The notes under the pieces were generated by a model. It did no database searches, was not told the DNA's origin, and saw only the letters and a list, made by a program, of their open reading frames with translations. A stretch of 49,971 bases of DNA from contig JAGWLG010000029.1 in assembly GCA_028864975.1 (NCBI GenBank), positions 1-49,971 on the forward strand, written 5' to 3'. The translations under genes and the position numbers were made by a program. The DNA comes from Thermoplasmata archaeon (GTDB lineage Archaea > Thermoplasmatota > Thermoplasmata > Lutacidiplasmatales > UBA184). This document shows, piece by piece, positions 41,496-49,429 of the stretch; the first letter of the stretch is position 1; every line of letters begins with the position of its first letter.

Positions 41496-41803
41496 GAGGC
41501 CCGTCCCCCGAGGAGGTGCCGAGGGGGCAGGGCCGGAACCGAGCGGAGACCCCCAGGCGTCGCCGAGGAAAGGGGAGCAGGCGCCTTTCCGAGGGGGGAC
41601 CTGGCCCCCGCCGCCGGGACAGGTCCAGGGAGCTCGGCCGCTCCGCGGCCCCCCACAGGTCAGCCGGGCCTTCTCCGAGTTACAGGGCGGGACGGCCCGG
41701 GAGGGGGACGCGTCGCCGAACCTTCGCGCGTGCCCCTGTGTTCGCGCGCCGTGCGGAGTCTCCCCGGGCGCGCGTTCGCTTTCTCTCGAGGACGCACGGC
41801 CGG

Positions 41804-42781
41804 TCAACGCAGCGCTTCGCGGAATCTCTCGGGCGCGTCCACGAACGGATAGTGCCCGGCTCCCTCGATCTCCAGGAGCCGCTTCGACGGCGCCTTCCAT
41901 CGTTCGAAGGTGCGCCGGGTCGCGCTCGGCGGGCTCATCCTGTCCAGAGTTCCCTGGACGACGAGGAGCGGCACCGGGCACTCGAAATCGGAAGCGGAAG
42001 CTTCCGACAGCGATTCGTCGAGGTGCCGCATCCAGAAGCGCGTCCCTGGGAGAACGCGGAAGAAGAGATCCCCCCAAGTGTTCTCGGTCCCCTCCCGCAG
42101 GGCGCGGAAAGCCAAGTCCTCTCCCGAACCGTTTGGCACCGCGCCGCCTAACTGGTTCGTCCAACGGGCTCGGACGTCGAGTCCTCCGAACCGGCTCCGG
42201 TAGGGGGGAGGACCGATCCTCTCCAATTGGGCGACGGCGCGTCGCCTGCCCAGCTCCCGCGCCCGGGCCAAGGTCCACCGGTACGCCTCCATCTCCGCCT
42301 CAATGTCGGTCGGGGTGGGGCCCACCGCGATGTATCGCTCGAAGGCGTCTGGGAGCGCGTGGAGGACGTGAGGCGCGACCACGGTCCCGAAGGAGTGGGC
42401 CATCAGGATGAAGCGTTGGACGCCGAATCGCGCTCGCAGCACGGCAACGAGTTCCTTGGCATCCTCCGCGAGTTGCGCGCCCGTCAGGGAGGAGGGAGGG
42501 ACCGACCGCGTGTGGGAGAGGCCGGCGCCTCGCTGGTCCCAATTGACCACGACCCATTCGTTCTCGAGGAACCCGAACCAAGAGCGAGCCTCCCCGATGT
42601 AGGCACCCCCGGGTCCCCCGTGAAGGATGAGGAGGGCCGGGTTGGAGGGGCTTCGACCACGGACCAGGACTCCCTGGGGGACTCCTCCGAGGATCGTGAG
42701 CGTGAGGCTGGCGATGGAGCCCGGCGCCGCTCGGCCCTCTGAGTCGGTGACGGGCGGGGTCGAGCGACGGAAGAGCCTCAC
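41804..42781 (-). CDS. Alpha/beta hydrolase, proline-iminopeptidase-like (S33)
   Basis: A 325-residue alpha/beta-hydrolase. HGGPGGAYIG is the oxyanion/HGGPG motif of S33 peptidases, NWDQRGAGLS follows, and the nucleophile elbow is MAHSFGT with Ser. The acid is probably Asp in VVQGTLDRMSPP and the His lies in EGAGHYPFVDAPERF, so the triad is complete. The GTG at 42781 is the most upstream start that avoids a low-complexity extension. It begins only about 150 bases from the left end of the insertion sequence, so its promoter may have been altered. Prolyl aminopeptidase is the best guess; a lactonase or other esterase is possible. Confidence 0.85.
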   Translation of the reverse strand: MRLFRRSTPPVTDSEGRAAPGSIASLTLTILGGVPQGVLVRGRSPSNPALLILHGGPGGAYIGEARSWFGFLENEWVVVNWDQRGAGLSHTRSVPPSSLTGAQLAEDAKELVAVLRARFGVQRFILMAHSFGTVVAPHVLHALPDAFERYIAVGPTPTDIEAEMEAYRWTLARARELGRRRAVAQLERIGPPPYRSRFGGLDVRARWTNQLGGAVPNGSGEDLAFRALREGTENTWGDLFFRVLPGTRFWMRHLDESLSEASASDFECPVPLLVVQGTLDRMSPPSATRRTFERWKAPSKRLLEIEGAGHYPFVDAPERFREALR

Positions 42782-42941
42782 GTGAGAGGAAGATCTCTCA
42801 TGAACGCTTGAAGGAGCCACCTCAATCCGTTGGGCTCCCCCCGGTCCACTTCCCCTGGACCCCGGCCCTTGGTCGCTTCGGGGGCGCGGCCCGGTAGGGG
42901 ACCGAGGGACGGGCGGCAGTCCCCGGCCCGAGTGGACATGT

Positions 42942-42954
42942 AGCCTTCCGCCAT
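42942..42954 (+). repeat. Left subterminal inverted repeat of the IS
   Basis: AGCCTTCCGCCAT, exactly complementary to 44293-44305. It also forms the left arm of a local hairpin (CTTCCGCC/GGCGGAAG, 42945-42964). Confidence 0.85.
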
Positions 42955-42972
42955 GCGGCGGAAGCAGCAAAC

Positions 42973-43006
42973 GCGGCGTCTCTTGTCCACCCCTCGGAGA
43001 CGCCGC
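42973..43006 (+). promoter_or_regulatory. Ten-bp hairpin directly before the transposase start
   Basis: GCGGCGTCTC (42973-42982) pairs perfectly with GAGACGCCGC (42997-43006) around a 14-base loop, and the stem ends on the base before the ATG at 43007. In read-through transcripts it would hide the start, a common way for insertion sequences to limit transposase. Confidence 0.55.
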
Positions 43007-44041
43007 ATGTGGAAGACCACCTTCGTCGGGCTTGACGTGAGCCGAAAGACCATCATGGCCACCGCGGTGGACGAGCTCGGTCACCGCATCGATCAACGGA
43101 AGCTCACGGCCAGGGACCCCGAGCTCGTCGAGTTCCTTGCGGGGCTACCGGGTGAGAAGAAGGTGGTCCTGGAGGCCTGCAACGTCTGGGAGCACGTCTA
43201 CGATGCGGCCGCCTCGACCGGTGCCCAGGTGAAGCTGGCCAACCCCCTGAAAACCAGAATCATCACCGAGGCGTCGCTTAAGACGGACCGAGTGGATTCC
43301 GAGGCCTTGGCCATGCTCGCACGACTCGACGCGGTGGCGGAGGCCTACGCGCCCACTCCGGAGCAGCGGGCCCTCCGGCACCTCGTACGCGAGCGGACCT
43401 TCTACTGGAAGAAGTGGATGGACGTCGTGAATCACACCTACTCCATCCTGCTCCAACGAGGGGTCGAGTACGACTCCGGGATCCTGACGAAGTGCACGAT
43501 GCGCGACGAACTGCGCACCCACGGGATCCCTGAGGTGGACCGAGGGCTCGACGCACTTGCGAAGCTCGAGGAGATCGCCAAGCCCCTCGAGAAGGAGATC
43601 CACGCCGCCTTCATCAGGTCGAAGGAGGCCCAGCTGCTCGCCTCGATACCCGGTATCGGCGAGGTGACCGCCGTGACCCTGGTGGCCTTCCTCTGTCCGA
43701 TCGAACGATTTCACAGCCTGGAGGCCGTGGTGAAGTACAGCGGGCTCTGTCCCTCGGTCCGCCAGTCCGGCGAGAACAGCTACAACGGACCCCTCGTCTG
43801 GGACGCGCAGGCCGTCCTCAAATTCGTGCTCATCGAGGCCCAGTGGAGGACCCGCCAGAACGAGAAGCGTGGCGACGTGGCGAGGGTCGGGAAGCGCGTC
43901 GCCCGTCGCGGCGCCGCCAACGACGGAGCTGTGGCTGCGGCCCGTACGCTCGTTCGGATCTGCGCGGCGGTCCTCCGCCGAGGGACCCCTTACCAGCCTC
44001 ACGCTCCTGGGTCGCTGAGCCGCCAAGTCCTCCCTGCGTGA
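43007..44041 (+). CDS. IS110-family transposase (DEDD recombinase)
   Basis: A 344-residue recombinase. The N-terminal DEDD RuvC-like domain begins FVGLDVSRKTIMA, with the first Asp, and has VLEACNVWEHV and KTDRVDSEALAMLA with the later acidic residues. The C-terminal Transposase_20 domain has the helix-hairpin-helix ASIPGIGEVTAVTLVAFL and a YSGLCPSVRQSGE segment containing the conserved Ser region. The ATG at 43007 gives the normal N-terminus; the frame is open to 42953 but that start lies in the inverted repeat. It appears intact. Recombinases of this family are directed by an RNA made from the element. Confidence 0.93.
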   Translation: MWKTTFVGLDVSRKTIMATAVDELGHRIDQRKLTARDPELVEFLAGLPGEKKVVLEACNVWEHVYDAAASTGAQVKLANPLKTRIITEASLKTDRVDSEALAMLARLDAVAEAYAPTPEQRALRHLVRERTFYWKKWMDVVNHTYSILLQRGVEYDSGILTKCTMRDELRTHGIPEVDRGLDALAKLEEIAKPLEKEIHAAFIRSKEAQLLASIPGIGEVTAVTLVAFLCPIERFHSLEAVVKYSGLCPSVRQSGENSYNGPLVWDAQAVLKFVLIEAQWRTRQNEKRGDVARVGKRVARRGAANDGAVAAARTLVRICAAVLRRGTPYQPHAPGSLSRQVLPA

Positions 44042-44292
44042 GCGCTTGCGCTGCCGCCCCTTCCGAGTGTGCCGGTACGTGGCTCAGGAGTTCACGGCCG
44101 CCGTTGTCCGCATGTGGGTCGAAAGATGCCACCGATAGTAGGCTGCGAGCGTGAACCTCGTCACCAGGTCCGAGGAAGAAGACCGGTGGAGCTGAGCTCC
44201 GTGATGTGAGCCGCGAAGCTCCCCCCGGACACGATCAGGAAGAGGTGCCGCGGTGTGTCGTTGCTTTCCCGTCCCGGGGAGTGCGACTCAGG
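44042..44292 (+). ncRNA. Candidate guide (bridge/seek) RNA region of the IS
   Basis: About 250 bases without a coding frame between the transposase stop and the right inverted repeat. In the IS1111 subgroup the guide RNA is known to come from the non-coding stretch downstream of the transposase. Several stems are visible, including GGAGC/GCTCC near 44187-44199 and AGCGC/GCGCT near 44041-44052. I cannot define the RNA ends or the target- and donor-pairing loops by eye. Confidence 0.4.
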
Positions 44293-44305
44293 ATGGCGGA
44301 AGGCT
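44293..44305 (-). repeat. Right subterminal inverted repeat of the IS
   Basis: ATGGCGGAAGGCT, the exact reverse complement of the left repeat. From here to 44373 no further feature is visible before the next gene. Confidence 0.85.
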
Positions 44306-44373
44306 CATAGTAGGGAGGACGCGTCTAAGGTCCGAACGATGCGTCCGGCGCTCCGCGACGGGCGGTCCGCGGC

Positions 44374-45675
44374 CTACTTGAAGACCTCGCCGCAGGTAGG
44401 ACAACGGTACTCAATCTCATCCGGCCTTGAGCCCGGGACGGCGGATGCGAACGCGATCGCCCTCGACCTGCACTCGGCCTTAGAGAGCGTCAGCTGGAGT
44501 CCTTCCAGCGTGAGCGTAACCTGGGTCCCGTCTCTGACCCAGTTTGATAGGCTGTACCATGCGTGAGCATACTTGCGATCGATCTGCAACGCCCGCTCGT
44601 AGCACGACAAGGGTGTGACCCTGACGGGGGACCCGCTCAAGGTAATCGAAACCTCCCCGTCGTGGGGAAGGCTACCCGCGAGGGACTCCCACGCGCTCGC
44701 GCTGTTAGGATCGAGCTCAAGCGCGCGCTCAAAACAAGCTCGCTTCGTGAATGGGACAGTCTCCCCCTTGAGGTGGAGCGGGAGGGCACTGTCCTTGGAC
44801 ACCGCGGCTCCCACGCTGGCCCAGAGCCCCGCGTCCGAGGGGTCGAGCTCCAGGGCGCGTTTGAAACACTCCAGCTTCGAGACCTTCACCGGCCGTCCCT
44901 GGAGATGCAGGGTCTCGGTCCCCCCCTCCGGCACCTGTCGCCCAAGGTTGTACCAGGCTTGGTAGACGCTCGGGTCGAGACGGAGGGCTCGCTCGTAGCA
45001 CTCATTCTTCGAGACCGTCGTAGATTGGCCCTCCAGCATGAGCGTGGCGCTCGCCCCTGGCTCGAGGCAGTTCCCCAGGTTCACGAAGGCTTCGGCGCGA
45101 TGGAATCCCAGTCGCAGGGCCCGTTCGTAGCACTCTCTATTGGAGAGGGAGAGCTGCATCCCCTCCACGACGAGCGAGATCCGTTCGTCGTCGGGAATGA
45201 CGGTGCCGAGGTTGTACCAGTGGGCTCCATCGTTCGGACCGAGCTGGAGAGCGCGCTCGTAGCACTCTTGCTGGCTGAACGAAAGGGTCCGGTCGCCCAG
45301 ACGAAGATCGACCCGGCCCCCGCGGGGCAAGGAGGCGCCCAGGTTCCGCCAGGCCCAGACAAAGTTGGGGTCGAGTTGGAGGGAGCGTTCATAACAACCC
45401 GTTTCCGAGAACTGCCGAGCACAACCCCCGTCGTCGATGGTCGCTTCCCCGCTAGCCCCAAGGGCGGAGCCGAGCCTGAGCCAGGCCCCGGACGAGTTCG
45501 GCGCCAGGTGGACGGCGTTCTGGAAGCAGACCAACTGAGTTACTCTGACGGGCCGCCCCTCGATCAGCACCGTCGCGACCTTCCCGGGAGGAAGCTTCTC
45601 TCCCAGCCTGATCCAGTCACGAAAGTTGGTGTGGTCGACGGCAAGAGCCTCCCCCGAGGACCAGCCGCCGTTCAT
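44374..45675 (-). CDS. Modified-TPR protein with nine 44-residue units and a C-terminal CxxC
   Basis: A 433-residue protein made of nine consecutive units of exactly 44 residues. Conserved W or F is at 21, 65, 109, 153, 197, 241, 285, 329 and 373, and an invariant Cys at 50, 94, 138, 182, 226, 270, 314, 358 and 402. Each unit reads AWYNLGxxLPxG, then a likely beta-hairpin (VTLxLxGxxVTVSK), then ECYERALELDPxxA. The W-LG and RALELDP parts are TPR hallmarks, but canonical units are 34 residues, so each carries about ten extra residues between the two helices. The end has YRCPTCGEVFK, half of a zinc ribbon. There is no signal peptide. A protein-binding scaffold is likely; partner unknown. The ATG at 45675 starts just before the first unit. 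Confidence 0.85.
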   Translation of the reverse strand: MNGGWSSGEALAVDHTNFRDWIRLGEKLPPGKVATVLIEGRPVRVTQLVCFQNAVHLAPNSSGAWLRLGSALGASGEATIDDGGCARQFSETGCYERSLQLDPNFVWAWRNLGASLPRGGRVDLRLGDRTLSFSQQECYERALQLGPNDGAHWYNLGTVIPDDERISLVVEGMQLSLSNRECYERALRLGFHRAEAFVNLGNCLEPGASATLMLEGQSTTVSKNECYERALRLDPSVYQAWYNLGRQVPEGGTETLHLQGRPVKVSKLECFKRALELDPSDAGLWASVGAAVSKDSALPLHLKGETVPFTKRACFERALELDPNSASAWESLAGSLPHDGEVSITLSGSPVRVTPLSCYERALQIDRKYAHAWYSLSNWVRDGTQVTLTLEGLQLTLSKAECRSRAIAFASAVPGSRPDEIEYRCPTCGEVFK

Positions 45676-46119
45676 GGGAGGACCGTACCTTGTTCCTCGG
45701 CTTGAACCTACCTCGTGGGAACGCGGATCTCGACCGGGGGGACCGTTCACTCCCGCCGCCGGGCCCATCCTCAGTCCCCGGCATCGCGCCGGGACGGGTA
45801 ATACCCCCCGATCCGCCCGCGCGCCCGACCAGACGGCTTCGCGGTGCGGCTCGGCGACGGGGGGCCCGAGCTTGGGCGCGTGAATCGCGATGACCTGGCT
45901 CCCACGAACGACCACCCCTCGGAGCCGGGGGCCTGGGGCGGCTCCGAGGTCCGACGCGTCCGAAGCCCTCGCAGGGGGCGAGGATGCGTCTGGAGGGCCC
46001 GCGATCTTCCGCGTCCCTTTCGGGCCGAGATCCTCGGCTCGTGGCGAGCACGGGTGAACGCCGGGGGGGTCCAAACCGCACCGCAACGGTCTTCCATAGG
46101 GATTGGGTCGTCGCGCACG
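45676..46119. other. Intergenic region without a supported gene
   Basis: It separates the divergent modified-TPR gene and the small membrane protein gene. Both strands have open frames of Arg/Pro/Gly-rich composition that look like GC-bias shadows. A short CCGAG/CTCGG hairpin occurs near 46027-46040. No clear TATA box for 45675 is seen. Confidence 0.4.
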
Positions 46120-46387
46120 ATGACGGGCGCCGGAATCGAGGAGAGGAGGGCGAGGCGCACGGCGCGGCGCGTCGGCCAGGGGTTCATGGGCGCCGGCCTC
46201 ATCGCAGGCATGGCATCAATCGCACGCATCATCATTGCCGAATGGGCGCTCTACCCCCCCGGGGGGTGCCCCCGTGGACTCCGCGACGGTCCAAGGCCTG
46301 CTGGACCTCGCCGCCGGTGTCGTGGGAATCTCCTTGGTCCTCGTAGCGATTGGTGGATGGATTCTCTCGAGGATTTCCAAGCTCTGA
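46120..46387 (+). pseudogene. Small two-helix membrane protein with a frameshift in a C7G6 run
   Basis: From the ATG at 46120 the frame encodes a basic N-terminus (IEERRARRTARRVGQGF) and a first hydrophobic helix up to EWALYPPG. At 46254-46266 there are seven C and six G in a row. Removing one base there continues the protein as APVDSATVQGLLDLAAGV and a clear second helix (VGISLVLVAIGGWIL), ending SRISKL and TGA at 46385-46387. Without the shift the frame runs into Arg/Pro-rich shadow sequence. It is either a genuine frameshift mutation, slippage or an assembly error. The intact product would have about 88 residues. Confidence 0.6.
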
Positions 46388-46599
46388 GGGTGCTTCCGAG
46401 GGACTCGCCCGCTTGCGGCTCGGTCGCGGGCGAGGGACCCCCCACCTGGGGGACCACCCGAAGAGGACGGGGTCCCTCGCGAGGACACGTCCTCGTCCTC
46501 GCCTCTCGGGGACGCGTCCGAAAGCTGGACGACAACCGCCAGTTCCGTCGCGCGGGCGTGGAAGTCGTGAGGTGAGCTCACCGTAAGCCCCCGGACGTG

Positions 46600-46869
46600 T
46601 TAGTACTGGAACTCGACCGTTCTGCACGTGGTGCAGCGCAGTCCCGCGGCCATCGGGGAGAACGAACCGCGAACCAGGCGGTTCTTCGCTTCGGGCCGTT
46701 CCGCCAGCAGGTCAATCAGGTCTGCACGAGGTGAAGACTGGGCAAGCCAGCCCAGGGTGGTCCCCAGCAAGCGCTTGCCCGGCCCCACGTGGCCAACTTC
46801 GCGTGTACCGCCGCAGCGAGGGCAGGGCGTTGGCGGGGCGGGGGGTCGGTTTCGGGCGGTCTCGGTCAT
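46600..46869 (-). CDS. Small zinc-ribbon protein
   Basis: An 89-residue protein with CPRCGG near the N-terminus and CTTC in the final CTTCRTVEFQY, a split zinc ribbon whose two knuckles are about 50 residues apart. Between them is a helical insert (GWLAQSSPRADLIDLLAERPEAK). The ATG at 46869 is used; a start at 46911 would overlap the upstream gene. It follows the two-helix membrane protein gene by four bases, so they are probably one operon. No named family recognised. Confidence 0.65.
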   Translation of the reverse strand: MTETARNRPPAPPTPCPRCGGTREVGHVGPGKRLLGTTLGWLAQSSPRADLIDLLAERPEAKNRLVRGSFSPMAAGLRCTTCRTVEFQY

Positions 46870-46873
46870 ACAG

Positions 46874-47122
46874 TCACGGGTTGAGAGGGTCGCTGGACAG
46901 GCCCCTCTCACCCCTCACGGAGAGGAACCAGAGGGCGACGCCGGCCACGATGCACGCGGCTCCGACCAGTTCGATGATAAAGGACGCGAGCCCGGCCGTC
47001 GAGCAGTCGGACCACCGGAGTGGAACGGCGAGACAGCTGTCCACGATGTCGCCGAACACGATCAGAAGCCCTCCAAGGGTGATGAGGAGATGCCAGGAGC
47101 GAAGAGCCACGTCCCGGACCAC
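46874..47122 (-). CDS. Small two-helix membrane protein
   Basis: An 82-residue protein with helices HLLITLGGLLIVFGDIV and FIIELVGAACIVAGVALWFL. The loop between them has two cysteines (DSCLAVPLRWSDC), likely an external disulfide. The same layout, two helices and a Cys-bearing loop, recurs in other small proteins of this window. GTG at 47122. It is upstream of, and probably co-transcribed with, the zinc-ribbon gene. Confidence 0.62.
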   Translation of the reverse strand: MVRDVALRSWHLLITLGGLLIVFGDIVDSCLAVPLRWSDCSTAGLASFIIELVGAACIVAGVALWFLSVRGERGLSSDPLNP

Positions 47123-47211
47123 GGAGGCCCGCTACAAGGACTTCGCGCCGGTGTGAAACATGGGGCGGAACGGTTGCCGACTTTGGCGACATTGCACCGT
47201 CCCCCCCGCGG

Positions 47212-47706
47212 CTAGGCGTCCTCACCAGGAGGGGGGAGGTAGATGCCGAGCTTCTCGAGCAGAGAGTGACGGATGGGCGTCCGACGGAAGACCGCTCTCT
47301 GCAGGTCGTCGAGAGCGGAGCTCGGCACGGGGAGCTCGTAGATGATCAGCTTGGCCAGGCTGGCCCCGTTGACGATGGACTCGGCCGCCTCGGTCGGAAG
47401 CCAGATCCACCGGTCGGGAGTCACGGTCAGGAGATCCGTCGAGAAGGGCCAGAAAGTGAATGGCGTTTCATGCGCCTGCTTCGGCACGAAGTGGGCGGCG
47501 CGCGCGACAGGGTTGCGGAAGTCGGTGACCATGAACGCGAGCTCAGGATCGTCCCAGCGTAACGTCCGCGTGCTCGAAGGAGAGTACCTCACGGTGATCG
47601 AAGTGCCATCGATCGAGAGCTGCTCGGCCCATCCGGGTCCCCGAAGGTGGCGGCGCTCCGGACCCAGACGAGAGAGATCGAGGGTGCTCGCTGGGATGGC
47701 GAACAT
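47212..47706 (-). CDS. Hypothetical protein
   Basis: A 164-residue protein, probably mixed alpha/beta, with strands such as LSIDGTSITVRYS and LAFMVTDFRNPV and the Trp-rich FTFWPFSTDLL...RWIWLPT. It has no membrane segment, Cys motif or signal peptide and I do not recognise a family. The ATG at 47706 is chosen because the upstream part of the frame is low-complexity and antisense to another open frame. Single gene with no clear partner. Confidence 0.55.
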   Translation of the reverse strand: MFAIPASTLDLSRLGPERRHLRGPGWAEQLSIDGTSITVRYSPSSTRTLRWDDPELAFMVTDFRNPVARAAHFVPKQAHETPFTFWPFSTDLLTVTPDRWIWLPTEAAESIVNGASLAKLIIYELPVPSSALDDLQRAVFRRTPIRHSLLEKLGIYLPPPGEDA

Positions 47707-47962
47707 AGCGGTCGTACCCGACACGGCCCAGCTACAAGGACTCCCGCCACCGGGGGTGGGAGGGCCCTCCCCCTTGGGACCCCCCTGCTCGGGGCTGAGG
47801 TCTCGGTGGTCGCCATCCTGGCGTTGATCGCCATCCTCCTGTCGCGTCGAAGACGCCGAACCGATCGGCTCAGTGTCGTGCATCCGCCGGACCTTTCCGG
47901 TCGACCTTGAGGCTCAGGGCGAGAGGCGCCCCCGCCGCCGCCCGCTCGAAGGACCCCTCTGT

Positions 47963-48934
47963 CTACTTGGCGGGGGCTGCTGGGTAGATTCGCGCATCGT
48001 GGCGGGATCGTTGGGCCTCGACAAGGCAGGCCTGGAGGTCCACTTCGCGGGTCCCGACTCGGACGGTCTCGCCAGGGCCGAGTGTGCCCCCCAAGTTTCG
48101 CCAGGCGAGTGAGTTGCAGGGGTCAAGTCGGAGTGCCTCCACGTAGCAAGCACGCTTGTCCACGACCCGCCCGAGCACCTGGATCGTCGCTCCAGCCTCG
48201 AGGGTTGTGCCGAGATTGCTCCACGCACTGGTGTGGGAAGCGTCCAACTGAAGGGCCACCAGGAAACACGACCGCCGGTCGACCAGTCTTCCCGCCGCTT
48301 CGATGCTCTCCCCAGGCAGCAGAGTGAACCCAAGGTCGTTCCATCCCGGAGGGAAGGAAGGGTCCACTCGGATGGCCTCGAGGTAGCAGCCCCGCTTGTC
48401 GATCTCCCGCTCTCCGACCCGGACCCGCTCCCCTGCGGCCAGAGCGTGCCCGAGATTGACCCAGGCGGTGACGAGGGTCGGGTCGAGCTGCAGAGCCTGG
48501 AGGAGGCAGACCCTGCGGTCGACCTCCCGTCCCTCCGCCCGGAGCCTCTCCCCCGGACGAAGCGTGATTCCGAGGTTGGACCAGGCCATTGGGGAAGAGG
48601 GGTTGAGACGTAGGGCCTCAAGGATGCAGGCGCGTCGGTCCATCAGCCGCCCTCGAATGCTCACCTTCTCCGTGCCGTTGAGACTCCCCCCGAGATTGTT
48701 CCAAGCCGGCGAGAACGATGGGTCGAGCCGGACGGCCTCCACATTGCAGGTCCTTCGGTCCACCTCGCGGCTCCAGACGTGAACCTTCTCATTCGGTCCG
48801 AGGACCCTCCCCAATTCGTACCACGCGTGCCCATCCTCGGGGGCCAGTTCGACCTTGCGCGTCGCTTGGGCTGTCGCTTCTGACACGAGCGAAGGAAGGG
48901 TTTCCCCCGAGGATATGCTTTCCGACGGGCTCAC
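47963..48934 (-). CDS. Modified-TPR protein with seven 40-residue units
   Basis: About 323 residues from the GTG at 48934 (GTG at 48955 is also possible). After about 35 N-terminal residues come seven units of exactly 40 residues, each AWxNLGxxLxxGExVxVxG, then RxVDRRxC, then LEALRLDPSxx. Every unit has a Cys at the same place. It is a cousin of the 44374-45675 protein with a beta insert about four residues shorter, but it lacks the CxxC tail. Codons of neighbouring units differ, so the array is old rather than freshly duplicated. Probably a protein-interaction scaffold; partner unknown. Confidence 0.82.
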   Translation of the reverse strand: MSPSESISSGETLPSLVSEATAQATRKVELAPEDGHAWYELGRVLGPNEKVHVWSREVDRRTCNVEAVRLDPSFSPAWNNLGGSLNGTEKVSIRGRLMDRRACILEALRLNPSSPMAWSNLGITLRPGERLRAEGREVDRRVCLLQALQLDPTLVTAWVNLGHALAAGERVRVGEREIDKRGCYLEAIRVDPSFPPGWNDLGFTLLPGESIEAAGRLVDRRSCFLVALQLDASHTSAWSNLGTTLEAGATIQVLGRVVDKRACYVEALRLDPCNSLAWRNLGGTLGPGETVRVGTREVDLQACLVEAQRSRHDARIYPAAPAK

Positions 48935-48995
48935 GCCACAGCGAGCAGTGCCCACGCCGGCGCGCGCTCGAATTCTGAGTCGAGATGACTCACCA

Positions 48996-49244
48996 TCACT
49001 CCGGTCCGACGGGTGTCGTCCTCCGCCGACGCAGCTTGGAGCGGACGACGACGAACCAGCTGCCGCCGGCGAGCGCGGCAAGGAGCCCGACCAGGACCAA
49101 GGTCAGCTCGAGGCGCGTCGTGACCCAAGAGAAGAGCGACCCGGCCAGCCACGCGGTCCAAAAGAGGGTGGCCGCCCAGGCGCCGTAGCGGCGCCTGCGG
49201 TCTCCCGCCGGGTCCAGGAAGCCCCCGCGCAGGTCGCCGGCCAC
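48996..49244 (-). CDS. Small two-helix membrane protein
   Basis: An 82-residue protein with a basic N-terminus (DPAGDRRRRYG), helices AATLFWTAWLAGSLFSWV and LTLVLVGLLAALAGGSWFVVV, and a basic C-terminus (RSKLRRRRTT), so both ends are inside. Start GTG at 49244. It lies upstream of the 40-residue-unit protein on the same strand, about 60 bases away, and could be in the same transcript. No family recognised. Confidence 0.6.
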   Translation of the reverse strand: MAGDLRGGFLDPAGDRRRRYGAWAATLFWTAWLAGSLFSWVTTRLELTLVLVGLLAALAGGSWFVVVRSKLRRRRTTPVGPE

Positions 49245-49429
49245 GGTCCTTCATGTGAAGCGAGCGACATGAAGGAGCGCCCCGCCGCCGCAAGCTCGAA
49301 GAACCCGTCGGGCGCTTTTCTGAGGAAGACGGGCTCGCGACCCGCGTCACGGTCAGCCCCTACCCCTCGAGCCGCTCGAAGATGCCATGGCCGCCTGGCG
49401 TCCCCCTCCGGGGCGGTCCCGGGTCTCGC

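Larger units (their letters stand above)
42935..44308 (+). mobile_element. IS110-family insertion sequence, IS1111 type
   Basis: The element encodes an IS110-type transposase and is bounded by a perfect 13-bp inverted repeat, AGCCTTCCGCCAT at 42942-42954 and its reverse complement at 44293-44305. IS110 elements generally lack inverted repeats, but the IS1111 subgroup has subterminal ones a few bases inside the ends, which fits. The exact ends given are estimates from that rule (about seven bases outside the left repeat and three outside the right). No target duplication is expected. It inserted between the hydrolase promoter and the 3' end of a repeat-protein gene. Confidence 0.8.

Noticed and set aside
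41300..41800. RNase P or SRP RNA in the hairpin cluster
   Set aside because: I could not find the conserved cores of either RNA on either strand.
48057..48613. Plus-strand frames across the 40-residue-unit gene
   Set aside because: They are antisense to a gene with seven exact protein repeats, and mirror that periodicity only because of it.
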